DNA of 10,267 nucleotides from Flavobacteriaceae bacterium (GCA_023301205.1 JALZVC010000147.1:1-10267); one strand, 5' to 3'. Numbered from the stretch's first letter, positions 1 to 7,124 are shown. Numbers and translations are program-made. The notes: generated from the sequence alone by a model not told the origin.

Positions 1-1617
1 CACGTTGCTAACGGTATTCGTGAAAACTGTCCTAAAGATGAACAGAAAGACTTATTTATATTACCAGACTTCATCAACACAATGATGGAGAACAAATGGC
101 TAGGTAGTAAAACAGGACAAGGGTTCTATAAAAAAGAAAGAAAGGCTGATGGTTCTTCAGAAATATTAAGTCTCCACTTAGACACTTTAGAATACAGCGC
201 AGCTAAAAAAGCGAAGTTCGCCACGCTAGCATTAACAAAGACCGTTGATAATGTAGCAGACCGCTTCCCTATTTTAGTAAAAGGTAAAGACAAAGCAGGC
301 GAGTTTTACCGCAAGTCATTTGCTGCATTATTTGCATATGTAACCAAACGTATTCCAGAAATATCTGACGAGTTGTACAAGATTGATGATGCAATGAAAG
401 CAGGTTTTGGCTGGCAACACGGGCCATTCCAGATTTGGGATGCAATAGGCCTCGAAAAAGGTATCGAAATGATGAAAGCAGAAGGTCACGAGCCAGCTGC
501 TTGGGTTAATGATATGATTGCAGGAGGTATAAAATCGTTCTATTCTGTAAAAGACGGGGCTACTTTCTATTATGACATTTCGCAGAAAAAACAAGTAAAA
601 GTTCCTGGGCAAGATGCATTTATCATTATTGATAATATTAGAAAAACAACAGAAATCTTTAGCAACAGTGGTGTTTCGGTGCAAGATCTTGGCGATGGTA
701 TCTTAAATGTAGAATTCCGTAGTAAAATGAATACTATTGGTGGCGACGTTCTTGCTGGTATAAATACAGCAATTGATATGGCAGAGAAAAGCTATGATGG
801 CATAGTTATAGGAAATCAAGGCGCTAACTTCTCTGTAGGAGCAAACATAGGGATGATTTTTATGATGGCTGCAGAGCAAGAATACGATGAGTTAAATGCT
901 GCTGTAAAGTATTTTCAAGATACGGTAATGCGTTTGCGTTACTCTTCTATCCCAACCGTAATGGCACCTCACGGGATGACCTTAGGTGGTGGTTGTGAAT
1001 TAACATTGCACGCAGATCGCGTAGTAGCCGCAGCAGAGAGTTATATAGGTTTGGTAGAATTTGGAGTTGGTGTTATTCCAGGTGGTGGTGGATCTAAAGA
1101 AATGGCATTACGTGCGAGTGACATGTTCCAGAAAGGAGATGTGGAGCTTAATGTATTGCAAGAGCATTTCTTAACCATTGGTATGGCAAAAGTATCTAAG
1201 TCTGCTCACGAGGCATATGACCTTGACATTTTAAAGCCAGGAAAAGATATTGTTGTGGTAAACACAGCACGCCAGATTGCAACCGCAAAAGCAGTAGCAA
1301 GACAAATGGCTGATATGGGCTACACCAAGCCTGTACCAAGAAACGATGTTAGAGTATTAGGAAAGCAAGCACTAGGTATGTTCTTAGTAGGAACGGATTC
1401 AATGAATGCCAGTAGATACATAAGCGAGCACGATCAAAAAATAGCCAACAAACTTGCTTACGTTATGGCAGGTGGAGATTTAAGTGAACCTCAATTAGTA
1501 AGCGAGCAATACCTATTAGACTTAGAGCGAGAAGCATTCTTAAGTTTAACCGGAGAACGTAAAACGTTAGAGAGGTTACAGCATATGATACAGAAAGGCA
1601 AACCTTTGCGTAACTAA
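1..1617 (+). CDS. fadN: 3-hydroxyacyl-CoA dehydrogenase / enoyl-CoA hydratase fusion (FadN type), 5'-truncated by window
   Basis: The frame is open from base 1, so the gene starts upstream; 538 codons are visible. FadN proteins are usually near 790-800 aa, so about 260 residues (the NAD-binding Rossmann part) are probably missing. Visible order, numbered from base 1: end of the first 3HCDH C-terminal domain (residues about 1-45, with GSKTGQGFY), a second 3HCDH C-terminal domain (about 65-165, GFGWQHGPF at 135-143), then a crotonase/enoyl-CoA hydratase domain (about 210-400). The hydratase has the oxyanion-hole stretch FSVGANI at 277-283 and both catalytic glutamates, E333 in GGGCEL and E353 in LVEFGVG, spaced 20 apart as E144/E164 are in rat hydratase. 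The dehydrogenase-first order differs from E. coli FadB and matches Bacillus FadN. It would hydrate trans-2-enoyl-CoA and oxidise the L-3-hydroxyacyl-CoA with NAD+, feeding the thiolase 122 bp downstream. Cytosolic; no sign of disruption. Confidence 0.93.
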   Translation, partial: HVANGIRENCPKDEQKDLFILPDFINTMMENKWLGSKTGQGFYKKERKADGSSEILSLHLDTLEYSAAKKAKFATLALTKTVDNVADRFPILVKGKDKAGEFYRKSFAALFAYVTKRIPEISDELYKIDDAMKAGFGWQHGPFQIWDAIGLEKGIEMMKAEGHEPAAWVNDMIAGGIKSFYSVKDGATFYYDISQKKQVKVPGQDAFIIIDNIRKTTEIFSNSGVSVQDLGDGILNVEFRSKMNTIGGDVLAGINTAIDMAEKSYDGIVIGNQGANFSVGANIGMIFMMAAEQEYDELNAAVKYFQDTVMRLRYSSIPTVMAPHGMTLGGGCELTLHADRVVAAAESYIGLVEFGVGVIPGGGGSKEMALRASDMFQKGDVELNVLQEHFLTIGMAKVSKSAHEAYDLDILKPGKDIVVVNTARQIATAKAVARQMADMGYTKPVPRNDVRVLGKQALGMFLVGTDSMNASRYISEHDQKIANKLAYVMAGGDLSEPQLVSEQYLLDLEREAFLSLTGERKTLERLQHMIQKGKPLRN

Positions 1618-1618
1618 A

Positions 1619-1646
1619 TCCCCTCCTAGCCTCCCCAAAGGGGAGG
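1619..1646 (+). repeat. Composite repeat copy 1, left arm (hairpin A1)
   Basis: This arm starts 1 nt after the fadN stop. It has a C-rich outer segment with TAG (1620-1629), then a perfect 7-bp stem: CCTCCCC at 1630-1636, an AAA loop at 1637-1639, and GGGGAGG at 1640-1646. It matches 2933-2960 at 27 of 28 positions (T1624 versus A2938). No T-run follows, so it does not look like an intrinsic terminator. Confidence 0.9.
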
Positions 1647-1704
1647 TATTACATAGTAGAATAAACATAATAATGACAATAATTTAATATACAGCCCAGT
1701 AAAG

Positions 1705-1737
1705 TCCCCTCTCCTTAGGAGAGGGCTAGGGAGAGGA
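1705..1737 (-). repeat. Composite repeat copy 1, right arm (inverted hairpin B1)
   Basis: Perfect 8-bp stem: CCCTCTCC at 1707-1714, a TTA loop at 1715-1717, and GGAGAGGG at 1718-1725. A G-rich tail, GGGAGAGG, follows at 1729-1736. Read on the - strand it has the same plan as the left arm: outer C-rich segment, TAG, then hairpin. It matches 3018-3050 at 31 of 33 positions. It ends 2 nt before the thiolase ATG, so the G-rich tail lies where a Shine-Dalgarno sequence would. Confidence 0.9.
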
Positions 1738-1739
1738 TT

Positions 1740-2930
1740 ATGAAAACAGCATATATAGTAAAAGCCTACAGAACCGCAGTCGGGAAAGCCAATAAAGGTG
1801 TTTTCAGATTTAAGCGAACAGATGAGTTAGCAGCAGACACCATCAAGTATATGATGAAAGAACTGCCTAATCTAGATCCAAAAAGAATAGACGATGTAAT
1901 CGTTGGTAATGCAATGCCAGAAGGATCTCAAGGACTAAATATGGCGCGATTAATCTCGCTAATGGGATTAGACATTGTTAGTGTTCCTGGGGTAACGGTA
2001 AACCGTTTCTGTTCTTCTGGACTAGAAACAATAGGTATGGCCGTAGCAAAAATACAAAGCGGAATGGCAGAGTGTATTCTTGCTGGTGGTGCAGAGTCTA
2101 TGTCTAGTGTACCTATGACAGGTTTTAAACCAGAATTAAACTACGATGTTGTCAACGCAGGCCACGAAGATTATTACTGGGGTATGGGAAATACCGCAGA
2201 AGCCGTTGCAGATCAATTTAAAGTATCTCGTGAAGATCAAGATGCCTTTTCTTATAATAGCCATATGAAAGCCTTAGCGGCTTTAGATAGTGATCGTTTT
2301 CAAGATCAAATAGTACCTATTGAAGTTGAGGAAACCTTCTTAAATGGAGCAGGCAAAAAAGAAACTAAAAAATATACCGTAACCAAAGACGAAGGACCGC
2401 GTAAAGGAACCTCTGTAGAAGCATTAGCAAGATTACGTCCGGTATTTGCGGCAAATGGTAGTGTAACTGCGGGTAACTCATCACAAACAAGTGATGGTGC
2501 TGCCTTTGTGATGGTAATGAGTGAGGATATGGTAAAAGAATTAAATCTAGAACCAATTGCAAGAATGGTAAGTTATGCAGCAATGGGTGTTGAGCCGCGT
2601 ATTATGGGAATAGGTCCTGTAGCCGCAGTGCCAAAAGCATTAAAGCAAGGAGGATTAACACTCAATGATATAAAACTGATTGAATTAAACGAAGCATTTG
2701 CCTCACAATCGGTAGCCGTAATTAGAGAATTAGGACTAAACACAGATATAACTAATGTAAATGGTGGAGCGATTGCTTTAGGTCACCCACTAGGATGTAC
2801 AGGAGCTAAGCTTTCGGTGCAGCTATTTGACGAAATGAGAAAACGGAATATGCAAGGCCAACACGGTTTAGTTACCATGTGTGTAGGAACAGGACAAGGA
2901 GCTGCAGGGGTGTTTGAGTTTTTGAAATAG
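1740..2930 (+). CDS. fadA: Acetyl-CoA C-acyltransferase (3-ketoacyl-CoA thiolase)
   Basis: A full-length thiolase of 396 aa, the usual size. It cleaves 3-ketoacyl-CoA with CoA to acetyl-CoA and a shortened acyl-CoA, the last step of beta-oxidation. Visible active-site parts are the nucleophile C91 in NRFCSSG, N317 in LNEAFA, H349 in LGHPLGCTG, and the acid/base C381 in MCVGTGQG. All match the thiolase pattern around Cys89/His348/Cys378 of the Zoogloea enzyme. The N-terminal and C-terminal thiolase folds are both complete. The ATG at 1740 gives the standard thiolase N-terminus and lies 2 nt after repeat arm B1. The neighbours (FadN-type fusion upstream, acyl-CoA dehydrogenase downstream) favour a degradative FadA role over a biosynthetic acetoacetyl-CoA thiolase, though chain-length range cannot be read from sequence. 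Cytosolic. Confidence 0.96.
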   Translation: MKTAYIVKAYRTAVGKANKGVFRFKRTDELAADTIKYMMKELPNLDPKRIDDVIVGNAMPEGSQGLNMARLISLMGLDIVSVPGVTVNRFCSSGLETIGMAVAKIQSGMAECILAGGAESMSSVPMTGFKPELNYDVVNAGHEDYYWGMGNTAEAVADQFKVSREDQDAFSYNSHMKALAALDSDRFQDQIVPIEVEETFLNGAGKKETKKYTVTKDEGPRKGTSVEALARLRPVFAANGSVTAGNSSQTSDGAAFVMVMSEDMVKELNLEPIARMVSYAAMGVEPRIMGIGPVAAVPKALKQGGLTLNDIKLIELNEAFASQSVAVIRELGLNTDITNVNGGAIALGHPLGCTGAKLSVQLFDEMRKRNMQGQHGLVTMCVGTGQGAAGVFEFLK

Positions 2931-2932
2931 GG

Positions 2933-2960
2933 TCCCCACCTAGCCTCCCCAAAGGGGAGG
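2933..2960 (+). repeat. Composite repeat copy 2, left arm (hairpin A2)
   Basis: This arm starts 2 nt after the thiolase stop codon (TAG, 2928-2930). The stem CCTCCCC at 2944-2950, AAA loop at 2951-2953 and GGGGAGG at 2954-2960 are identical to copy 1. So are 22 consecutive bases covering the hairpin and the CCTAG before it. No T-run follows. Confidence 0.9.
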
Positions 2961-3017
2961 GAATAAAAACGAAGTGAAAAATAAATTTGACGTTAATTAA
3001 ATAAATAGCCTAATAAA

Positions 3018-3050
3018 TCCCCTCTCCTTCGGAGAGGGTTAGGGAGAGGA
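3018..3050 (-). repeat. Composite repeat copy 2, right arm (inverted hairpin B2)
   Basis: Perfect 8-bp stem, 3020-3027 with 3031-3038, and a TTC loop, followed by GGGAGAGG at 3042-3049. It differs from copy 1 at two positions: A1717/C3030 in the loop and C1726/T3039 in the tail. It ends 2 nt before the acyl-CoA dehydrogenase ATG, exactly as copy 1 does before the thiolase ATG. The 30 bp just before it aligns with the equivalent stretch of copy 1 at about 22 of 30 positions, so the whole interval is probably homologous. Confidence 0.9.
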
Positions 3051-3052
3051 AT

Positions 3053-4858
3053 ATGGGAACAAAAGAAACAAAAGACATCCTTCGCGGAGGACAATTTTTA
3101 GTAAAAGAAACGACTTGCGAAGACATCTTCACACCAGAAGATTTTAGTGAAGAGCAACAAATGATGAAAGATGCGGTGATGGAATTTAATGACCGCGAAA
3201 TTGTAGCGCACAGAGATCGCTTTGAGGCTAAAGATTATGCACTTACTGAAGAAGTGATGCGTAAAGCTGGTGCTCTTGGATTTTTAAGTGTTGCCGTGCC
3301 AGAAGACTTAGGCGGATTAGGTATGGGCTTTGTCTCTACCGTATTAACTTGTGATTATATTTCAAGTGGAACCGGCTCCTTCTCTACTGCCTTTGGTGCG
3401 CATACAGGAATTGGTACCATGCCAATTACTCTTTACGGAAATGAAGAACAAAAACAAAAGTATGTCCCTAAATTGGCTAGTGGCGAGTGGTTTGGTGCTT
3501 ATTGCTTAACAGAACCAGGTGCAGGTAGTGATGCCAATAGCGGGAAAACGAAAGCAGTATTATCTGATGATGGAAAACATTATTTGATTAGTGGTCAGAA
3601 AATGTGGATTTCAAACGCAGGTTTTTGTAATGTAATGATTGTATTTGCACGTATAGAAGATGATAAAAACATTACTGGTTTTATTGTAGAAAACGATCCA
3701 AGTAATGGTATTTCTATGGGTGAAGAAGAGCATAAACTTGGTATTAGAGCTTCTTCTACACGTCAAGTATTCTTTAGTGACACAAAGGTTTCTGTAGATA
3801 ATATGCTTGCAGGTCGTGGTGAAGGATTTAAAATAGCAATGAATGCACTAAACGTAGGTCGTATTAAATTGGCCGCTGCTTGTTTAGATTCGCAACGTCG
3901 TGTGATTTCTGGAGCTGTAACGTATGCAAATGAACGTATCCAGTTTAAAACGCCTATAGCGAGTTTTGGAGCGATAAAATTGAAACTAGCTGAAATGGCA
4001 ACATCCGCTTATGCAGGTGAAAGTGCTACGTACAGAGCTGCAAAAAATATTGAAGATCGTATTAATATGCGTATTGCCGCAGGAAACACACACCAAGAAG
4101 CAGAATTAAAAGGGGTTGAAGAATATGCAATAGAGTGTTCTATCCTAAAAGTAGCTGTTTCAGAAGACATACAGAACTGTGCAGATGAAGGAATCCAGAT
4201 TTTTGGAGGAATGGGCTTTAGTGAAGATACTCCTATGGAAGCTGCTTGGAGAGATGCTCGTATTGCGCGTATCTACGAAGGTACAAACGAGATTAACCGA
4301 ATGTTAGCGGTAGGAATGCTTGTTAAGAAAGCAATGAAAGGTCACGTAGATTTATTAGGCCCTGCGCAAGCAGTTGCTGCAGAACTTACTTCTATTCCTT
4401 CTTTTGAAACGCCAGACTTTAGCGAACTTTTTGCTGAAGAAAAGGATATGGTTAAGAAACTTAAAAAATTATTCTTAATGGTAGCTGGAAGTGCGGCTCA
4501 AAAATATGGAGATAAGCTAGAGGAACACCAGCAAACCTTAATGGCTGCTGCAGATATCCTTATAGAAATCTATATGGCAGAAAGCACCATTTTACGTACA
4601 GAGAAAAATACAAAGCGCACTAGTGAGGCTGAGCAAGAAGTACAGATTGCGATGTCAAGATTATACTTATATCACGCCGTTGATATTATTTCTGTAAAAG
4701 CGAAGGAGGCTATTATTTCGTTTGCTGAAGGTGATGAGCAACGTATGATGTTGATGGGCTTAAAGCGATATACTAAATACCAAAACATGCCTAATATAGG
4801 AGATATGCGTAATACTATTGCAGAGAAGGTTTCTGCAGAAGGGAAGTATTGTTTTTAA
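3053..4858 (+). CDS. fadE: Acyl-CoA dehydrogenase with long C-terminal extension (Bacillus FadE / VLCAD-like)
   Basis: This 601-aa FAD enzyme carries out the first beta-oxidation step, acyl-CoA to trans-2-enoyl-CoA. Classical acyl-CoA dehydrogenases are about 380-400 aa. Here a normal core (residues about 25-420) is followed by about 170 helical residues, as in VLCAD and Bacillus FadE (near 594 aa). Family signatures are LTEPGAGSDANS (T153-D160 region), WISNAG for FAD contact, and QIFGGMGFSED. IYEGTNEI carries the catalytic base at E409, the MCAD Glu376 position. Electrons would go to ETF, whose genes are not in the window. The ATG at 3053 lies 2 nt after repeat arm B2 and no other start fits better. 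It is the last gene of the fad cassette, closed by the terminator at 4878-4912. A role in long-chain substrates is inferred from the extension and not shown. Confidence 0.95.
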   Translation: MGTKETKDILRGGQFLVKETTCEDIFTPEDFSEEQQMMKDAVMEFNDREIVAHRDRFEAKDYALTEEVMRKAGALGFLSVAVPEDLGGLGMGFVSTVLTCDYISSGTGSFSTAFGAHTGIGTMPITLYGNEEQKQKYVPKLASGEWFGAYCLTEPGAGSDANSGKTKAVLSDDGKHYLISGQKMWISNAGFCNVMIVFARIEDDKNITGFIVENDPSNGISMGEEEHKLGIRASSTRQVFFSDTKVSVDNMLAGRGEGFKIAMNALNVGRIKLAAACLDSQRRVISGAVTYANERIQFKTPIASFGAIKLKLAEMATSAYAGESATYRAAKNIEDRINMRIAAGNTHQEAELKGVEEYAIECSILKVAVSEDIQNCADEGIQIFGGMGFSEDTPMEAAWRDARIARIYEGTNEINRMLAVGMLVKKAMKGHVDLLGPAQAVAAELTSIPSFETPDFSELFAEEKDMVKKLKKLFLMVAGSAAQKYGDKLEEHQQTLMAAADILIEIYMAESTILRTEKNTKRTSEAEQEVQIAMSRLYLYHAVDIISVKAKEAIISFAEGDEQRMMLMGLKRYTKYQNMPNIGDMRNTIAEKVSAEGKYCF

Positions 4859-4877
4859 TACAGGCAGATAATGCAAT

Positions 4878-4912
4878 AAAAAGAGGCTATCGATAACGGT
4901 AGCCTCTTTTTT
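4878..4912. terminator. Bidirectional intrinsic terminator between convergent genes
   Basis: A 15-bp stem pairs 4878-4892 with 4897-4911, with one G-T wobble at 4890/4899 and an ATAA loop at 4893-4896. The core AGAGGCTA pairs with TAGCCTCT. Six Ts follow the + strand stem, and the A-run at 4878-4882 gives a T-run on the - strand. It lies 19 nt after the acyl-CoA dehydrogenase stop and 11 nt from the end of the convergent gene, so it can end transcripts from both sides. Confidence 0.93.
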
Positions 4913-4923
4913 ATTGAATCTTA

Positions 4924-5334
4924 TTACTTCTTATCGAGAAAGAAATGCTTGTTTTTTACGTGAAAATCAATAGTGTCGTAAGCACCCGATTGTAGTCTTT
5001 TAATTTGTGCTTTAGTTACATCAAAACTAATTTGAGTCACGTGACGCTGTAATGGTTTTGCATAGTCACATTCAAATTCTTGAATAGCAGAAGGCAATGA
5101 AAATGTTCCTTGTTTTCCACTAAAGGTGATGGTAGCCCCTACTTTACTTTTAAAGCTCTTAGTACTTAAAAACAAACCTTCAAAGAAAAAATATTCATTT
5201 AATTCTTGAAAACCACCAAACAAAAGCATTTCTTCTGAAACGCCAAATTTTTGACCATCCTCCACTTTCATTTCTTTCTCGACCTCTTCATTAGTCATTG
5301 TTATCTTCTTTGCCCCAAAAATATTTTTAAACAT
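4924..5334 (-). CDS. Hypothetical protein, 136 aa, cytosolic
   Basis: I do not recognise a family. The ATG at 5334-5332 opens a 136-codon frame with a double stop (TAA TAA, 4926-4921). There is no signal peptide or membrane segment. The first about 35 residues are charged and Lys/Glu-rich (NEEVEKEMKVEDG). The rest alternates hydrophobic and polar residues in a beta-rich way, and aromatic residues are frequent near FFFEGLF and at the basic C-terminus (KNKHFFLDKK). It is monocistronic, convergent with the fad cassette with which it shares a terminator, and divergent from the propeller gene. The shared terminator, the double stop and codon use like the neighbours support a real gene. The leader is A/T-rich with no clear TAnnTTTG box. 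Function unknown. Confidence 0.75.
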   Translation of the reverse strand: MFKNIFGAKKITMTNEEVEKEMKVEDGQKFGVSEEMLLFGGFQELNEYFFFEGLFLSTKSFKSKVGATITFSGKQGTFSLPSAIQEFECDYAKPLQRHVTQISFDVTKAQIKRLQSGAYDTIDFHVKNKHFFLDKK

Positions 5335-5403
5335 AATCTGTGTTAATTATTAAATTCAATTATATGCTTGCCTTTATGCGCATTTGTGATCTAAGTAATA
5401 CAT

Positions 5404-5438
5404 TGATGCTGCACCATCGAATAAAAAAAGCAGCATTA
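5404..5438. repeat. Inverted repeat in divergent spacer
   Basis: ATGCTGC at 5406-5412 is the exact complement of GCAGCAT at 5430-5436. With one G-T pair and one more A-T pair it extends to 9 bp (5404-5412 with 5430-5438) around a 17-nt loop holding seven As. It lies between the - strand gene and the + strand propeller gene, so it could be an operator. The + strand half lacks a T-run for termination, and chance is possible. Confidence 0.4.
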
Positions 5439-5481
5439 TTTGCTTACAACTACAAAATTAATGATAAATTAGGCTTGGCAA

Positions 5482-5520
5482 TATGTTTGATACATATTTT
5501 AAGAAATACTTTTATCTTTC
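5482..5520 (+). promoter_or_regulatory. Candidate flavobacterial promoter for the propeller gene
   Basis: TATGTTTG at 5482-5489 fits the Bacteroidota -7 consensus TAnnTTTG exactly and would give a leader of about 30 nt. No TTG lies 17-23 bp upstream of it to act as a -33 element. Alternatively, TTG at 5487-5489 pairs with TATCTTTC (5513-5520, one mismatch) at 23-bp spacing, which would place transcription start almost on the ATG at 5526. The two readings exclude each other; at least one is plausible. Confidence 0.4.
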
Positions 5521-5525
5521 GATCC

Positions 5526-7076
5526 ATGAAACACTTAGTTATACTCACTATTCTTTGCTTTTCTGCTTTTGCCTTTGCGCAACAAGAAACGGAGATTTTC
5601 CTGTTAGACGCAAATATTCAAACAGACACGGTCACCTTTAAAAACGCGATAAATATTTCGCAGAACAAAGGATATGATAGTCAGCCGTCATTCTTGGATA
5701 CTGATAAATTATTATTTGCAGGAACAGAAAATAAACAAACAGAGATAATGCAGTATAATCTGTTATCAGGTGCTACACAAAAAGTAAATGTAACAACTAA
5801 AGGAGGAGAATACTCCCCTCAAAAATTTCCAACTAAAGATAAAATTGCTGCAGTACGTTTAGATCCAGATGGACTACAACGGCTTTATAAATATGACTAT
5901 AGCTTAAATGGAACGGGGGCGAATCAAGAACTTATAGCAGATTATAAGGTAGCCTATTTTACTTTTCACGATGACGATAATATCGTAGCTACTATCATTC
6001 AACAAGGCGATCTAAATCTCATAAAAGCTAATCTTAGCACCGGAAAAGTAGAAGAAATTACAAACAACTCTGGTAGGTCTATCCATAAAGTCCCACAGAC
6101 AGAAAATGTAAGTTATACAGCGATTAATGAAGATGGAGTTCACGAGGTCTATATTATAAACATCGGCGGTGATAACGAAAGTTATTATGTGTGCGATTTA
6201 CCTATTGGTATAGAAGACCATTGCTGGCTTTCTAGCAGTGATTTATTAATTGGCAGTGGCAGCAAACTCTATAGATATGATCTCTTCGGAAACGCTAAGT
6301 GGGAAGAAGTAGCTGATCTTTCAAACGAGAATATTTCAGAAATAAGCAGGATAACACTAAGTCCTGATAGAAAGAAACTCGCTTTAGTAGGCATCCCCGA
6401 AGTCTTTGAAAAATCTCCCGAAGCTATTGTAGATGAACATATTGCTCCTTTTAATGAACGTCGATTAGAAGATTTTGGCAATGCATTTACAGAAGATGTT
6501 GTAGTGAAACGTTTTCCTGCAGATACGATTTCTGTAGGCCGCAATGCTCTAATGGAAAGCTATCAATCCTTTTTTAATAAGGTTAAGGATGTCAAGGTTT
6601 CTGTAAATGATAGAATAGTGCATAACGAATGGGTGATTGATAACGAATTTGTAAACCAAGACGGTAAAAGTAAAAATCAAATTACGCTCTATAAAACAAG
6701 AGATGGACTAATTGCCGAAATGATTTTCTTACCGAGCAAACCTGCAAATAATGCTGCTTCATTAGCAGAGGAACAAATTAAAGGGTATAATGCGCGAGAC
6801 ATAGCTGCCTTTGTAAAGCCTTATGGCAAAAATGTGATTGCAATAAATTATCCCGATACCTTATTACTCACTGGAAAAGAAGCACTCATAAAAGGATATA
6901 AATCTTTTTTTGCAAACACACCAGACCTTTATTGCAACATAAAAAACAGACTTGTAAATGGGAACATCGTGGTAGATCAAGAAGAGGTCTTGATTAACGG
7001 AAAAACTATTAATGCCGTTGCCATCTATGAAATAGAAAACAACGAAATTGTTAAAGTTACTTTTCTTCCAGATTAA
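5526..7076 (+). CDS. Exported TolB/PD40 beta-propeller protein with two tandem SnoaL-like domains
   Basis: 516 aa from the ATG at 5526, chosen because it starts a clean signal peptide (MKHLVILTILCFSAFAFA, cleavage before Q19). The frame can be opened back to a GTG at 5340, but that adds 62 residues ahead of the signal and is unlikely. Residues about 20-290 carry PD40/WD40-like propeller repeats, seen in QPSFLDTDKLLFAGT, GEYSPQKFPTKDKIAAVRLD and ITLSPDRKKLALVG. Residues about 299-411 and 412-516 are two related SnoaL/NTF2-like domains. Both show FN/YN-x-R, a central PDT or ADT, G-x-x-AL-x-x-x-Y-x-SFF, and an end in FLP. No catalytic residues can be assigned. A periplasmic or envelope location is inferred. 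The M28 gene follows after 48 bp, so co-transcription is likely. Ligand and role are unknown; the propeller call is firmer than the SnoaL call. Confidence 0.87.
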   Translation: MKHLVILTILCFSAFAFAQQETEIFLLDANIQTDTVTFKNAINISQNKGYDSQPSFLDTDKLLFAGTENKQTEIMQYNLLSGATQKVNVTTKGGEYSPQKFPTKDKIAAVRLDPDGLQRLYKYDYSLNGTGANQELIADYKVAYFTFHDDDNIVATIIQQGDLNLIKANLSTGKVEEITNNSGRSIHKVPQTENVSYTAINEDGVHEVYIINIGGDNESYYVCDLPIGIEDHCWLSSSDLLIGSGSKLYRYDLFGNAKWEEVADLSNENISEISRITLSPDRKKLALVGIPEVFEKSPEAIVDEHIAPFNERRLEDFGNAFTEDVVVKRFPADTISVGRNALMESYQSFFNKVKDVKVSVNDRIVHNEWVIDNEFVNQDGKSKNQITLYKTRDGLIAEMIFLPSKPANNAASLAEEQIKGYNARDIAAFVKPYGKNVIAINYPDTLLLTGKEALIKGYKSFFANTPDLYCNIKNRLVNGNIVVDQEEVLINGKTINAVAIYEIENNEIVKVTFLPD

Positions 7077-7124
7077 TAGTAACATACCCTATCCATTTTG
7101 CGTAATTTTATAAAAAATCTAAGT

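Noticed and set aside
328..684. Antisense open frames on the - strand under the fad, propeller and peptidase genes (such as 328-684, 2365-2583, 6269-6544, 7167-7469)
   Set aside because: They lie opposite well-conserved coding sequence, have low-complexity or Cys/His/Phe-rich compositions and show no recognisable domains.
1630..1646. Left-arm hairpins (also 2944-2960) as intrinsic terminators
   Set aside because: The stems are only 7 bp and no T-run follows; the true terminator of the cassette is at 4878-4912.
5340..5525. N-terminal extension of the propeller protein from GTG at 5340
   Set aside because: It would place 62 residues before a perfect signal peptide starting at 5526, and it overlaps the spacer holding the inverted repeat and promoter words.
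5335..5525. A riboswitch or small RNA in the divergent spacer
   Set aside because: Only one 9-bp inverted repeat with a large loop is present; there is no conserved aptamer pattern or terminator.
7098..7124. TTG start for the M28 peptidase
   Set aside because: The ATG at 7125 begins directly at a standard signal peptide, and the upstream nine residues add nothing recognisable.
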